A DNA stretch of 6,781 nucleotides from Treponema sp. UBA3649 (GCA_002373325.1 DFKI01000075.1:1-6781), one strand, 5' to 3'; shown: positions 1 to 6,255, counted from the stretch's first letter. Notes: generated from the letters alone by a model not told the origin. Translations and numbers: made by a program.

Positions 1-1029
1 GAAAAGACCTGCCGTAACTACGGATGAAAGACCTGTGCGACCACCAGCCGCGACACCAGATGAGCTTTCAACGAAAGAAGTAACTGTTGAAGTTCCGAGA
101 CATGCTCCGGCCACTGTTCCGACTGCATCAGAAAGAAGCGCTTCCTTTGCATTCACGATGTTTCCGTCCTTATCTTTGAGGTTGCCCTGCTCCGCTACTC
201 CCATCAGAGTTCCGAGAGTGTCGAACATATCGGTGAAAAGGAAAGTGAAGAAGATGACAAGGAATTTTCCGAAGACAACAGCCGATGCATGACCTGTCGA
301 AGAATCAATCAGGATGCCCTTGAAATCAAAGTTGCAAAAATACGGGGCTTTGGGTACCGAGAAGAGTCTGAAATTTTCCGGGATTTTTGTAACGCCGAAT
401 GGGATTCCAATCAATGTTGTGATGAGGATTCCGATGAGTATTCCGCCCGGGACCTTGAGTATGTAAAGAATGATTGTGATAATCAATCCGAGAACAGCAA
501 CAAGAGCCGCGGAGTTCTGAAGATTAAGATTGACGAATCCGACGAAGGTACCGGTCGCCTCAGGTCCCATGGAGATGCCTGCGTTGTGGAGTCCAATCAA
601 TGCAATGAAAAGACCGATTCCCACGGACACAGCTTTTTTAAGGGATGCCGGGATGGACTTGATGATTGCCTCACGGATTCCAAAAATTGAAAGGATGATG
701 AAAAGAATTCCCTCAAGCAGAACCGCGGTAAGTGCAAGCTGCCATGAACAGCCCATGCCAAGAACCACAGTATAAGTGAAGAAAGCATTGAGTCCAAGAC
801 CAGGAGCAAGTGCTACAGGAAGATTGGCGCAGAATGCCATGACAAGTGTTGCGATTGCGGCAGAAACACCGGTCGCGGTAAATACTTTTCCCCAGTCCAT
901 TCCGGTACCATCGGAAAGAATTGACGGATTGAGAGCAAGAATGTAGGCCATAGCAAGGAATGTTGTGATTCCGGCAACAATCTCACGGCCCACAGTTGAG
1001 CCACGCTCTTTGATTTGGGTTTTGAACAT
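1..1029 (-). CDS. AzgA/PbuG-type purine (guanine/hypoxanthine/adenine) permease, C-terminus cut by window edge
   Basis: This is an inner-membrane nucleobase permease of the AzgA branch of the NCS2-like transporters (COG2252), whose members take up hypoxanthine, guanine or adenine, usually by proton symport. The minus strand is open without a stop for 343 codons to the window edge. Family members are usually about 430-450 residues, so roughly the last 100 are missing. Visible family signatures are PGLGLNAFF at residues 76-84, FTDMFDTLGT at about 265-274, and TSFVESSSGVAAGGRTG at 317-333, a hallmark of AzgA proteins. Hydrophobic helices alternate throughout (for example 18-33, 50-70, 95-117, 132-150, 174-191, 252-267). 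The start at 1029 is preceded by GGAGG five bases upstream; an in-frame ATG at 1041 overlaps that site and is less likely. The gene is divergent from the ABC cluster. Family assignment is secure; which purine it carries cannot be read from the sequence. Confidence 0.93.
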   Translation of the reverse strand, partial: MFKTQIKERGSTVGREIVAGITTFLAMAYILALNPSILSDGTGMDWGKVFTATGVSAAIATLVMAFCANLPVALAPGLGLNAFFTYTVVLGMGCSWQLALTAVLLEGILFIILSIFGIREAIIKSIPASLKKAVSVGIGLFIALIGLHNAGISMGPEATGTFVGFVNLNLQNSAALVAVLGLIITIILYILKVPGGILIGILITTLIGIPFGVTKIPENFRLFSVPKAPYFCNFDFKGILIDSSTGHASAVVFGKFLVIFFTFLFTDMFDTLGTLMGVAEQGNLKDKDGNIVNAKEALLSDAVGTVAGACLGTSTVTSFVESSSGVAAGGRTGLSSVVTAGLF

Positions 1030-1034
1030 ATTGT

Positions 1035-1039
1035 CCTCC
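1035..1039 (-). promoter_or_regulatory. Ribosome binding site of the purine permease
   Basis: On the minus strand GGAGG lies five bases before the ATG at 1029. It decides between this start and the in-frame ATG at 1041, which overlaps the site and has no purine-rich motif of its own upstream. Confidence 0.8.
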
Positions 1040-1087
1040 ATTTTTTTAGAATCGCCGACTTAAAATCACGGCAGCTTCATGGAAGAC

Positions 1088-1116
1088 ATTATATCATTTT
1101 GGAAAAAAAATTACAA
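1088..1116 (-). promoter_or_regulatory. Sigma70-type promoter of the purine permease
   Basis: Read on the minus strand, TTGTAA (1116-1111; four of six consensus bases) is followed by a 17 bp spacer and a perfect TATAAT (1093-1088). The start of transcription would fall near 1081, giving an untranslated leader of about 50 bases. That is too short for a purine riboswitch, and no riboswitch-like core is seen, so control by such an element is not supported here. Confidence 0.72.
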
Positions 1117-1204
1117 ATGGAATAATGTAAAATCAGTTCTAAAAATCAATTCAAATAATTTTTCTGAGTTGCCCTTCACATATAAAAAAAACATATAGAT
1201 TTTG

Positions 1205-1222
1205 ATACAAAACTTGTATTAT
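1205..1222 (+). promoter_or_regulatory. Candidate operator palindrome overlapping a -10-like box upstream of the importer cluster
   Basis: A perfect six-base inverted repeat, ATACAA (1205-1210) and TTGTAT (1214-1219) with the three-base centre AAC, lies about 60 bp before the start of the MetN-like gene. The right arm overlaps TATTAT (1217-1222), a plausible -10 box preceded by TG. No convincing -35 hexamer sits at the right distance. A symmetric site overlapping a promoter is typical of repressor operators, but the role is inferred from position and symmetry only. It is the only strong dyad in the divergent gap. Confidence 0.35.
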
Positions 1223-1278
1223 GCAAAGTTTTATTTTTTTGCTACTCTTCAAACATCGAAAGCGAAAACGGAGGAAAC

Positions 1279-2319
1279 ATGATAAGGCTTGAGAACATAA
1301 ACAAAAGATTTGAATCAGAAAAGGGTGAGACCGTTTTTGAACTTAAGGACGTGAGCATTGGAATTGCTGACGGAGACATCTTCGGAATCATCGGATATTC
1401 GGGAAGCGGAAAATCAACGCTGCTGAAAATCATCAACTCGCTGGAGAAACCTGACTCTGGAAATATTTTCATCGATGGAAAAAATCTTGCCGAGCTTTCA
1501 AAAAAGGATGCATTCGTTGAGCTTTCAAAAATCGCTTCGGTGATTCAGAACGTGAATCTTTTTGAAAACAGGACGGTCTTTGACAACATCGCTTTTCCGC
1601 TGAGACAGGCCGGAGTAAAAAAGGATGAGATTCAAAAAAGGGTCGCAGAGCTTTTGAGGATTGTTGAGCTTGACGGAAAAGGAAAATCATATCCGCTTGA
1701 GCTTTCGGACGGACAAAAACAAAGGGTCGCTATTGCACGTGCGATTATCTCAAGGCCTAAAATTCTTTTGCTTGATGAGGCGACTGGAAATCTGGATCCG
1801 GCCACCACAAAATCAATCCTGCAGCTGCTCAAGAAAATACACAGGGATTTTTCTTTGACGCTTGTAATTGTCGCGCATCAGATGAACGTAATAAAGGAAA
1901 TCTGCCAGCACGTAGCTGTACTGGATAACGGACGTGTCGTTGAGCAGGGTGAGGTCTACCAGATTTTTGCGAATCCGAAATCTGCCGTTACAAAAAAGTT
2001 CATCAACTCAACATCAAGTCTTTCCAAGGTTGAGGAGCTGATTGAGTCAAACTCACCGATTACAAAACTTGAGGCGGGTGAGAAAATCGTGCGGCTGACT
2101 TACCTTGAAAAAAATATTTCGGAACCGCTCATCGCAAGTTTGACGGCTGAGTTTGCTGTGATTCCGAACATTATCTTTGCGGACATTGAGATTGTGCAGG
2201 ATGCCCCCATCGGAGGAACGGTCGCAATCTTCAGCGGAAAGGAAAAAGCCGTGGACTCTGCGCTGGACTGGCTCAGAGAAAAAAATGTCGGCGTGGAAAT
2301 TCTTGCAGTTGGAAAATAA
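1279..2319 (+). CDS. MetN-like ABC transporter ATP-binding protein with C-terminal NIL domain
   Basis: This 346-residue cytoplasmic ATPase should energise an ABC importer. Residues 1 to about 240 form the nucleotide-binding domain: Walker A GYSGSGKST (39-47), Q-loop Q90, signature LSDGQ (142-146), Walker B ILLLDEATG (162-170, catalytic E167) and H-loop H200. Residues about 267-345 match the fold pattern of a NIL domain, which in methionine importers (MetN, about 343 residues) binds substrate and shuts transport off. Length and domain order match MetN. However, no MetI-type permease or MetQ-type lipoprotein lies nearby; the neighbours are of the nitrate/sulfonate/taurine type, so methionine is not a safe substrate call. 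The signature has D where LSGGQ has its first G. GGAGG at 1270-1274 supports the start. It is the first gene of the cluster, 55 bp before the binding-protein gene. Domain calls are strong; partner and substrate are unknown. Confidence 0.9.
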   Translation: MIRLENINKRFESEKGETVFELKDVSIGIADGDIFGIIGYSGSGKSTLLKIINSLEKPDSGNIFIDGKNLAELSKKDAFVELSKIASVIQNVNLFENRTVFDNIAFPLRQAGVKKDEIQKRVAELLRIVELDGKGKSYPLELSDGQKQRVAIARAIISRPKILLLDEATGNLDPATTKSILQLLKKIHRDFSLTLVIVAHQMNVIKEICQHVAVLDNGRVVEQGEVYQIFANPKSAVTKKFINSTSSLSKVEELIESNSPITKLEAGEKIVRLTYLEKNISEPLIASLTAEFAVIPNIIFADIEIVQDAPIGGTVAIFSGKEKAVDSALDWLREKNVGVEILAVGK

Positions 2320-2363
2320 ATTACAAAAAGTTGAGCAAAAAAATATATTTTCAAAATAAACGT

Positions 2364-2369
2364 AGGAGG
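2364..2369 (+). promoter_or_regulatory. Strong ribosome binding site of the substrate-binding lipoprotein
   Basis: AGGAGG lies five bases before the ATG at 2375. It is a near-ideal Shine-Dalgarno site, consistent with the high expression usual for binding proteins, and it fixes the start of the signal peptide. Confidence 0.8.
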
Positions 2370-2374
2370 TTTAT

Positions 2375-3418
2375 ATGAAAAAAATTTTATTCGTTGCATT
2401 GGCGGCAGGAGTTCTGCTGGCGGGATGTTCAAAAAACAATAATGTGGCAAAAACAAAATTTACGGTCGGTCATTTGAACTCAACAGCACATCTTCTTGCA
2501 TTCGTGGCTCAGGAGGAAGGATTCTTCGCTGAGGAAAATCTGGACGCTACACTGACACAGTTCTCAAGTGCCGGTGAGCTTGCGAGCGGTCTGGAATCAG
2601 GAAAGCTGGATGCGGCGTTTATAGGCTCCGTTCCTTCAATCACATTCCAGAGCAACAACCACGACCTTACCATTTTCGGAGGCGCGATGACCAACGGACA
2701 CGGTTATGTAATCAAGAGCGAGTACACGGGCGGCAAGGACGGTCTTGGAGTTCAGATTCTTAAGGGACGAAATGTTGCTTCAGTTAAAAACAGCGTTCAG
2801 GATGCCGAGCTCCTTTTGATTTTGTCAAACGAGGGAATTGAAGTCGGTGAAGGTCCTGATAAAGTTAACATCGTTTATTTCGACAGCCAGAAGGATGCGT
2901 TCAATGCGCTCCACAACAGTTCCATTGATGCGGCTTCCGTTTACTCACCTTATGCGTCGCTTGCAAAGAGCCAGGGTTACAGCGTGGTTTACTACTGCTC
3001 TGAAATTCCTGCGCTCAAAAATCAGCCGTGCTGCCGTCAGGTTGCTCCCACAAAGGCACTTGCTGAAAAGGAAGAGACATACAAGGCTTTCGAGCGCGCG
3101 TTGATTAAGGCGTACAAGTTCAGCCAGGAAAATCATCCGAAGACAATCAAGGACGTGAAGAAGTACATTGACATTGACGAGGGATTCATCGAGACGGAAG
3201 TATATGGAGGCTACAGCGTTTCAAGTCCGGATCCCGACAAGCAGGGAACAGTCGCCTTAAAGCAGACTCTCGTTGATTTGGGCTACACTACTGATTATGA
3301 CATCAACAAGCTTTACAACACGAAGATTTACGAGAACGCCCTTGCAAGTCTGATAAAAGAAAATCCGGGTGATTCCGTGTATGCAGATTTGAAAAATCAC
3401 TTCGATCAGTACGAGTAA
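2375..3418 (+). CDS. SsuA/NMT1-type ABC transporter substrate-binding lipoprotein
   Basis: This 347-residue protein should capture the substrate outside the inner membrane and deliver it to the permease. The N terminus is a lipoprotein signal peptide: MKK, a hydrophobic stretch (4-16) and lipobox LLAGC, with the lipidated cysteine at C18. The mature part resembles the NMT1/SsuA (periplasmic binding protein, nitrate/sulfonate/taurine/thiamine-precursor) group. An opening strand from about residue 29 leads into the GF-F-E-E-LD segment near 49-57. ESGKLDAAFIGSVP (74-87) is the usual ligand-site loop, followed by a second lobe around 132-215. A QPCCRQ segment places adjacent cysteines at 219-220; similar PCC segments occur in some relatives. 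The gene follows the MetN-like gene by 55 bp, and a 236 bp gap precedes the ATPase start chosen here. Binding-protein family and lipoprotein nature are clear; the ligand cannot be named from sequence. Confidence 0.9.
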   Translation: MKKILFVALAAGVLLAGCSKNNNVAKTKFTVGHLNSTAHLLAFVAQEEGFFAEENLDATLTQFSSAGELASGLESGKLDAAFIGSVPSITFQSNNHDLTIFGGAMTNGHGYVIKSEYTGGKDGLGVQILKGRNVASVKNSVQDAELLLILSNEGIEVGEGPDKVNIVYFDSQKDAFNALHNSSIDAASVYSPYASLAKSQGYSVVYYCSEIPALKNQPCCRQVAPTKALAEKEETYKAFERALIKAYKFSQENHPKTIKDVKKYIDIDEGFIETEVYGGYSVSSPDPDKQGTVALKQTLVDLGYTTDYDINKLYNTKIYENALASLIKENPGDSVYADLKNHFDQYE

Positions 3419-3437
3419 AAAAAACAAAAGTAAAAAA

Positions 3438-3488
3438 TTGGAACACCTATAGCGGGTAAAATAAACGCTTGCTATGGGTGAATTCCAA
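3438..3488. repeat. Large stem-loop just after the binding-protein gene
   Basis: TTGGAA plus CACCTATAGC (3438-3453) pair with GCTATGGGTG (3471-3480) and TTCCAA (3483-3488). This gives a stem of 16 pairs with one G-U pair and a two-base AA bulge, around a 17-base loop. It begins 19 bases after the stop codon of the binding-protein gene. No run of T follows, so it is not a standard intrinsic terminator. It could stabilise the upstream mRNA end, letting the binding protein be made in excess over the membrane parts, as in many ABC operons. That role is inferred. Confidence 0.6.
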
Positions 3489-3493
3489 AGGAA

Positions 3494-3621
3494 GGGATTG
3501 TCTAAAAAATATGGTTTGTCATTGCCGGACTAGATCCGGCAATCTGTAAAACCTTTTAATGCACAATATAGATTATCGGGTCAAGCCCGATAATGACATT
3601 TTTTAACTTTTTGGACATCCC
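3494..3621. repeat. MITE-like composite element with imperfect terminal inverted repeats
   Basis: GGGATTGTCTAAAAA (3494-3508) is the near complement of TTTTTGGACATCCC (3608-3621), with one unpaired T and one T-G pair. Outside these ends CAAAG (3486-3490) and CTTTG (3625-3629) also match in inverted order. The ends enclose a double-hairpin repeat unit of the same kind as the downstream array. There is no coding capacity. A small non-autonomous mobile element carrying or built around a palindromic repeat would look like this, but no clear target duplication is seen, so mobility is inference. The right hairpin is followed within four bases by six T (3599-3604), so partial termination inside the cluster is possible. 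Confidence 0.5.
3517..3598. repeat. REP/BIME-like double-hairpin unit (diverged single copy)
   Basis: The 82 bp unit begins TGTCATT and ends AATGACA. Hairpin one has arms ATTGCCGGA (3521-3529) and TCCGGCAAT (3535-3543); hairpin two has arms ATTATCGGG (3572-3580) and CCCGATAAT (3586-3594). Both have nine-base arms and five-base loops. Length, order and the second hairpin match the 81 bp units at 6257-6337 and following, while the linker and first hairpin have diverged. Confidence 0.8.
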
Positions 3622-3641
3622 CAACTTTGAAAAATAGATGC

Positions 3642-3648
3642 GGTGGAG
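3642..3648 (+). promoter_or_regulatory. Ribosome binding site deciding the SsuB-like start
   Basis: GGTGGAG ends six bases before the ATG at 3655. An in-frame GTG at 3643 lies inside this site and has no purine-rich motif upstream, so the ATG is the better start. Confidence 0.65.
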
Positions 3649-3654
3649 AAATTT

Positions 3655-4476
3655 ATGGCAACGATAGAAATAAAAAACATCAGTGTGGATTACAAGGAAA
3701 ATGGAAGGACTTTCAACGCTCTGAAAGATGTTTCATTTACCATAAACGACGGGGAGTTTGTAAGCGTAATCGGACCAAGCGGTTGCGGAAAAAGTACGTT
3801 TTTAAGCGTGCTTGAGGGCATACAGCCGGTTTCACAGGGACAGGTTTTAATAGAAGGAAAAGAAATTGACGGTCCCGGAACGGACAGAGGCGTGGTCTTC
3901 CAGCACTACTCTCTTTTCCCCTGGCTCACCGCAAGAAAAAACATTGCGTTCGGAATCCATCAGACAAACAAAGAATTGCCGAAAAAAGATTTGAACCGGA
4001 TTGCGGACGAGTATCTTAAAAAAGTGGGGCTAGAAAAATTTGGAAGAAAATATCCGTCGCAACTTTCGGGTGGTATGCAGCAGAGAGTCGCGATTGCCAG
4101 AACGCTAGCCATGAACACCGACATTCTTTTGATGGATGAGCCATTCGGCGCGATTGATCCGAAAAACCGTGTGACTCTGCAGGAGCTTCTTCTTCAACTC
4201 TGGAGCGAGGGAAGTGACGGAAGCGGAGAAAAGAAAAAGACGGTTGTGTTCGTAACCCATGACATTGACGAGGCAATTTTCCTTTCTGACAAAATCATAA
4301 TGATGGCACCGAACCCGGGACACGTGCTCAAGGAAGTTACGGTTCCCTTTGAAAGGCCGCGCAACAGGCAGGAGCTTTTTTCAACGAACGAATATGCTGA
4401 GCTGAGAAGAGAACTCATGGAACTTTTTTACCGCGATGAGAAAAATGAAAATATATTTGAGGAGGCAGCAGTATGA
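3655..4476 (+). CDS. SsuB/TauB/NrtD-type ABC transporter ATP-binding protein
   Basis: This 273-residue ATPase should bind the cytoplasmic face of the neighbouring permease and drive import. Motifs in order are Walker A GPSGCGKST (40-48), the family-typical GTDRGVVFQHYSLFPWLT segment with Q-loop Q83, signature LSGGMQQR (137-144), Walker B ILLMDEPFGAID (157-168, catalytic E162) and H-loop H202. The FQ-YSLFPWLT pattern is characteristic of nitrate, sulfonate, taurine and related importers (COG1116). Length is normal, and all key residues are present, unlike the altered signature of the MetN-like protein upstream. The stop overlaps the permease start in ATGA (4473-4476), suggesting translational coupling and fixed stoichiometry with it. 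The gene follows the repeat-rich gap, where no promoter could be called with confidence. Family is certain; substrate unknown. Confidence 0.93.
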   Translation: MATIEIKNISVDYKENGRTFNALKDVSFTINDGEFVSVIGPSGCGKSTFLSVLEGIQPVSQGQVLIEGKEIDGPGTDRGVVFQHYSLFPWLTARKNIAFGIHQTNKELPKKDLNRIADEYLKKVGLEKFGRKYPSQLSGGMQQRVAIARTLAMNTDILLMDEPFGAIDPKNRVTLQELLLQLWSEGSDGSGEKKKTVVFVTHDIDEAIFLSDKIIMMAPNPGHVLKEVTVPFERPRNRQELFSTNEYAELRRELMELFYRDEKNENIFEEAAV

Positions 4477-5393
4477 ATCTGAAATATCGTTTTCTGCGCT
4501 TTGTGAATTTGTTTTTTGCCCTTCTGCTTCTTGTGCAGCTTTTGCCCAATCATACCAAGGCGGATCCTGAGACAAAATACACAATAATCTTCACACTTAT
4601 AATAGAAGCTTTTGTGATTCTTTTTTCAATCCTTGCGAAGGAAAAAAAGAGTCTGAATCTGCTTTTGGACGTGATTGCATTCATCTACGTCTTTTTGATT
4701 TTGTGGACTCTCGCAACCGCAAAGTTCAACTGGCTCAGCGAATATCTCTTTCCACCGCCCGGAAGAATTTTCAAATGCCTTGTAAAGGACAGTCCGAAAA
4801 TCGTGCAGAATGTTTTCAGCTCCGTCCTGATTGTTCTTGAGGGATATGCTCTCGGTCTTGTAATTGCAATTCCGCTCGGACTCTTTTTGGGATGGTCTGC
4901 AAGACTTGGAGGGGCCGCAACATACATTTCGAAATTCTTCGGCTCCATTCCACCGATTGTCTACATTCCTTATGGAATCGCCCTTTTACCGACATTCCGC
5001 TCTGTCTCAGTTTTCGTAATCTTCCTTGCGACTTTCTGGCCGGCTTTTGCGGGAACCATGAGCGGCGTACTCAACGTGGAAAAGAAAATCATCGACTCGG
5101 CGAGGGTCCTGAACGTCAAGCGGCACACCATGCTTTTTTCCGTAATCTTTCCGGCTGCCCTTCCTGAAATCTTTTTGGGATGCAACCAGGGACTCAGCGT
5201 TTCGTTCATCCTCCTCACATCAGCGGAAATGATTGGTGCGAGCAAGGGAATCGGATATTACGTGAAGCAGTATTCTGATTTCGGAGACTACACAAGAACC
5301 ATTGCCGGCCTGATTGTAATCGGTCTCGTGGTGATTATATTCTCCTTCCTCGTGATGAAAATCCAGAGATTCTTCCTGCGCTGGAAAAAATAG
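4473..5393 (+). CDS. SsuC/TauC-type ABC transporter permease with extra N-terminal membrane segments
   Basis: This 306-residue inner-membrane protein forms, probably as a homodimer, the channel of the importer. Hydrophobic segments lie near residues 8-24, 36-54, 61-81, 112-140, 152-171, 175-198, 223-248 and 275-297. The FPPPGRIF segment (93-100) is the usual PxP motif after the first helix of SsuC/TauC proteins. The EAA loop, which docks on the ATPase, reads SARVLNVKRHTMLFSVIFPAALPEI (209-233). Family members are typically about 250-280 residues with one helix before the PxP motif; here there are apparently three, so about 50 residues and two helices are extra. GAGGAGG at 4459-4465 lies seven bases before the ATG, which overlaps the stop of the upstream ATPase gene. 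It is the only permease gene in the window. Family assignment is strong; topology is judged by eye. Confidence 0.92.
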   Translation: MNLKYRFLRFVNLFFALLLLVQLLPNHTKADPETKYTIIFTLIIEAFVILFSILAKEKKSLNLLLDVIAFIYVFLILWTLATAKFNWLSEYLFPPPGRIFKCLVKDSPKIVQNVFSSVLIVLEGYALGLVIAIPLGLFLGWSARLGGAATYISKFFGSIPPIVYIPYGIALLPTFRSVSVFVIFLATFWPAFAGTMSGVLNVEKKIIDSARVLNVKRHTMLFSVIFPAALPEIFLGCNQGLSVSFILLTSAEMIGASKGIGYYVKQYSDFGDYTRTIAGLIVIGLVVIIFSFLVMKIQRFFLRWKK

Positions 5394-5396
5394 GAG
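5392..5396 (+). promoter_or_regulatory. Ribosome binding site deciding the amidohydrolase start
   Basis: AGGAG overlaps the TAG stop of the permease. It is only two bases from the ATG at 5399 but eight bases from the in-frame ATG at 5405, so the second ATG is the better start. Both give the same protein apart from two residues. Confidence 0.6.
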
Positions 5397-5404
5397 ACAT
5401 GCAG

Positions 5405-6205
5405 ATGGATTTCATCGACGTTCACACTCACATTTATCCTGAAAAAATTGCGAAAAAGGCTGCCGATGCAATATGCTCCTATTACCATCTTACGGAGGGG
5501 ATGACTGGAACATCGGAGCTTTTGCTTGAGAGGGAGAAAAAGGCGGGAATCTCAAAGGCAGTTCTCTTGCCGGTTGCGACGAAGGCTTCCAATGTTCAGA
5601 GCATAAACAATTTTATCCTTGAGGAACAGAACGCTCACGACCAATTCATTGCATTTGCCACGGTTCACGCAGAGATGGAAAATCTTGTTGAGGAGACCGA
5701 GGGATTTTTGGGCAAGGGACTTCACGGAATCAAAATCCATCCTGACCAGCAGAACTTCCCGATTGATGACGAGAGACTTTTTCCGCTCTATGATTTTTTG
5801 CAGGGGCTTCCTGATGACAAAAAGGTTCCCGTTCTCTTTCACTGCGGGGATCCGGTTTCAAATCTCTCGCACCCTTCCCGGCTTAAAAAAGTGCTGAATC
5901 TTTTTCCAAAGCTCAAGGTGATTGCGGGGCATCTAGGCGGATGGTCAATCTTTGACGAGGCGGTGGAAATCCTTCGAGGGGAAAACTGCGCTTATGACAT
6001 CTCAAGCACGCTGGCATTTCTCTCCCCGGAAAAGCTGAAGTCCTACATTGACATCTACGGGGCGGAAAAAATCCTCTTCGGCTCCGATTTTCCCATGTGG
6101 GATCCGGTAAAGGAAGTCGAGCGTTTTTATGCCCTCCCCCTGACTTCGGATGAGCAGGAAATGATTGCATACAGAAACGCACAGAGGATTCTTTCCCTGA
6201 CATGA
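5405..6205 (+). CDS. Amidohydrolase-family metal-dependent enzyme (COG2159/Amidohydrolase_2)
   Basis: This cytoplasmic TIM-barrel enzyme has 266 residues (268 if it starts at 5399). The metal and catalytic pattern of the family is complete: HxH on strand one (H7, H9 in DVHTH), KIHP (K110, H112), H146 in LFHCG, H176 in AGHLGG and D228 in FGSDFP. By comparison with the decarboxylase ACMSD, H7, H9, H146 and D228 would be metal ligands and H176 the acid-base residue. This branch includes hydrolases, lactonases and non-oxidative decarboxylases, so the reaction is not fixed by sequence. There is no signal peptide. It is short for the branch, where many members exceed 280-300 residues, but it is intact from HxH to the SDFP aspartate. 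It starts 11 bases after the permease stop and is surely co-transcribed with it, so its substrate is probably the imported molecule or a product of it. No transcription factor or second enzyme accompanies it. Confidence 0.88.
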   Translation: MDFIDVHTHIYPEKIAKKAADAICSYYHLTEGMTGTSELLLEREKKAGISKAVLLPVATKASNVQSINNFILEEQNAHDQFIAFATVHAEMENLVEETEGFLGKGLHGIKIHPDQQNFPIDDERLFPLYDFLQGLPDDKKVPVLFHCGDPVSNLSHPSRLKKVLNLFPKLKVIAGHLGGWSIFDEAVEILRGENCAYDISSTLAFLSPEKLKSYIDIYGAEKILFGSDFPMWDPVKEVERFYALPLTSDEQEMIAYRNAQRILSLT

Positions 6206-6210
6206 TATTT

Positions 6211-6255
6211 CCGTCATCCCCCAGCGAAACATTCCGTCATCCCCGGCGTGCCATT
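6211..6255. repeat. Two left-half repeat units before the double-hairpin array
   Basis: CCGTCATCCCC occurs at 6211 and again at 6234, and the related CTGTCATTACCC begins at 6256, giving spacings of 23 and 22 bp. The second copy continues GGCGTGCCATT, like the GCGTGACAT linker between full units downstream. These look like degraded or partial left arms of the full unit, starting six bases after the amidohydrolase stop codon. Confidence 0.65.

Noticed and set aside
35..775. Open plus-strand frames at 35-292, 289-690 and 530-775
   Set aside because: They lie antisense to the purine permease, whose motifs are unmistakable on the minus strand; their translations are low-complexity and have no matching ribosome sites.
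1030..1081. Purine riboswitch in the leader of the purine permease
   Set aside because: The leader predicted from the promoter is about 50 bases and shows no conserved junction or paired loops.
1140..1278. TPP or other riboswitch before the importer genes, suggested by CTGAG near 1164 and the NMT1-type binding protein
   Set aside because: The second conserved TPP core and the required stems are absent; the region is AT-rich with one short dyad.
1279..2319. Naming this gene metN as a methionine importer ATPase
   Set aside because: Domain order fits, but no metI or metQ lies nearby and the partner genes are of another transporter family.
3572..3604. Intrinsic terminator ending transcription before the SsuB-like gene
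   Set aside because: The hairpin is followed by four other bases before six T, and the same hairpin occurs in the repeat array without a T run; it is better explained as a repeat, though weak termination is possible.
3643..3654. GTG at 3643 as start of the SsuB-like protein
   Set aside because: It sits inside the best ribosome binding site for the ATG at 3655 and would add four residues not typical of the family.
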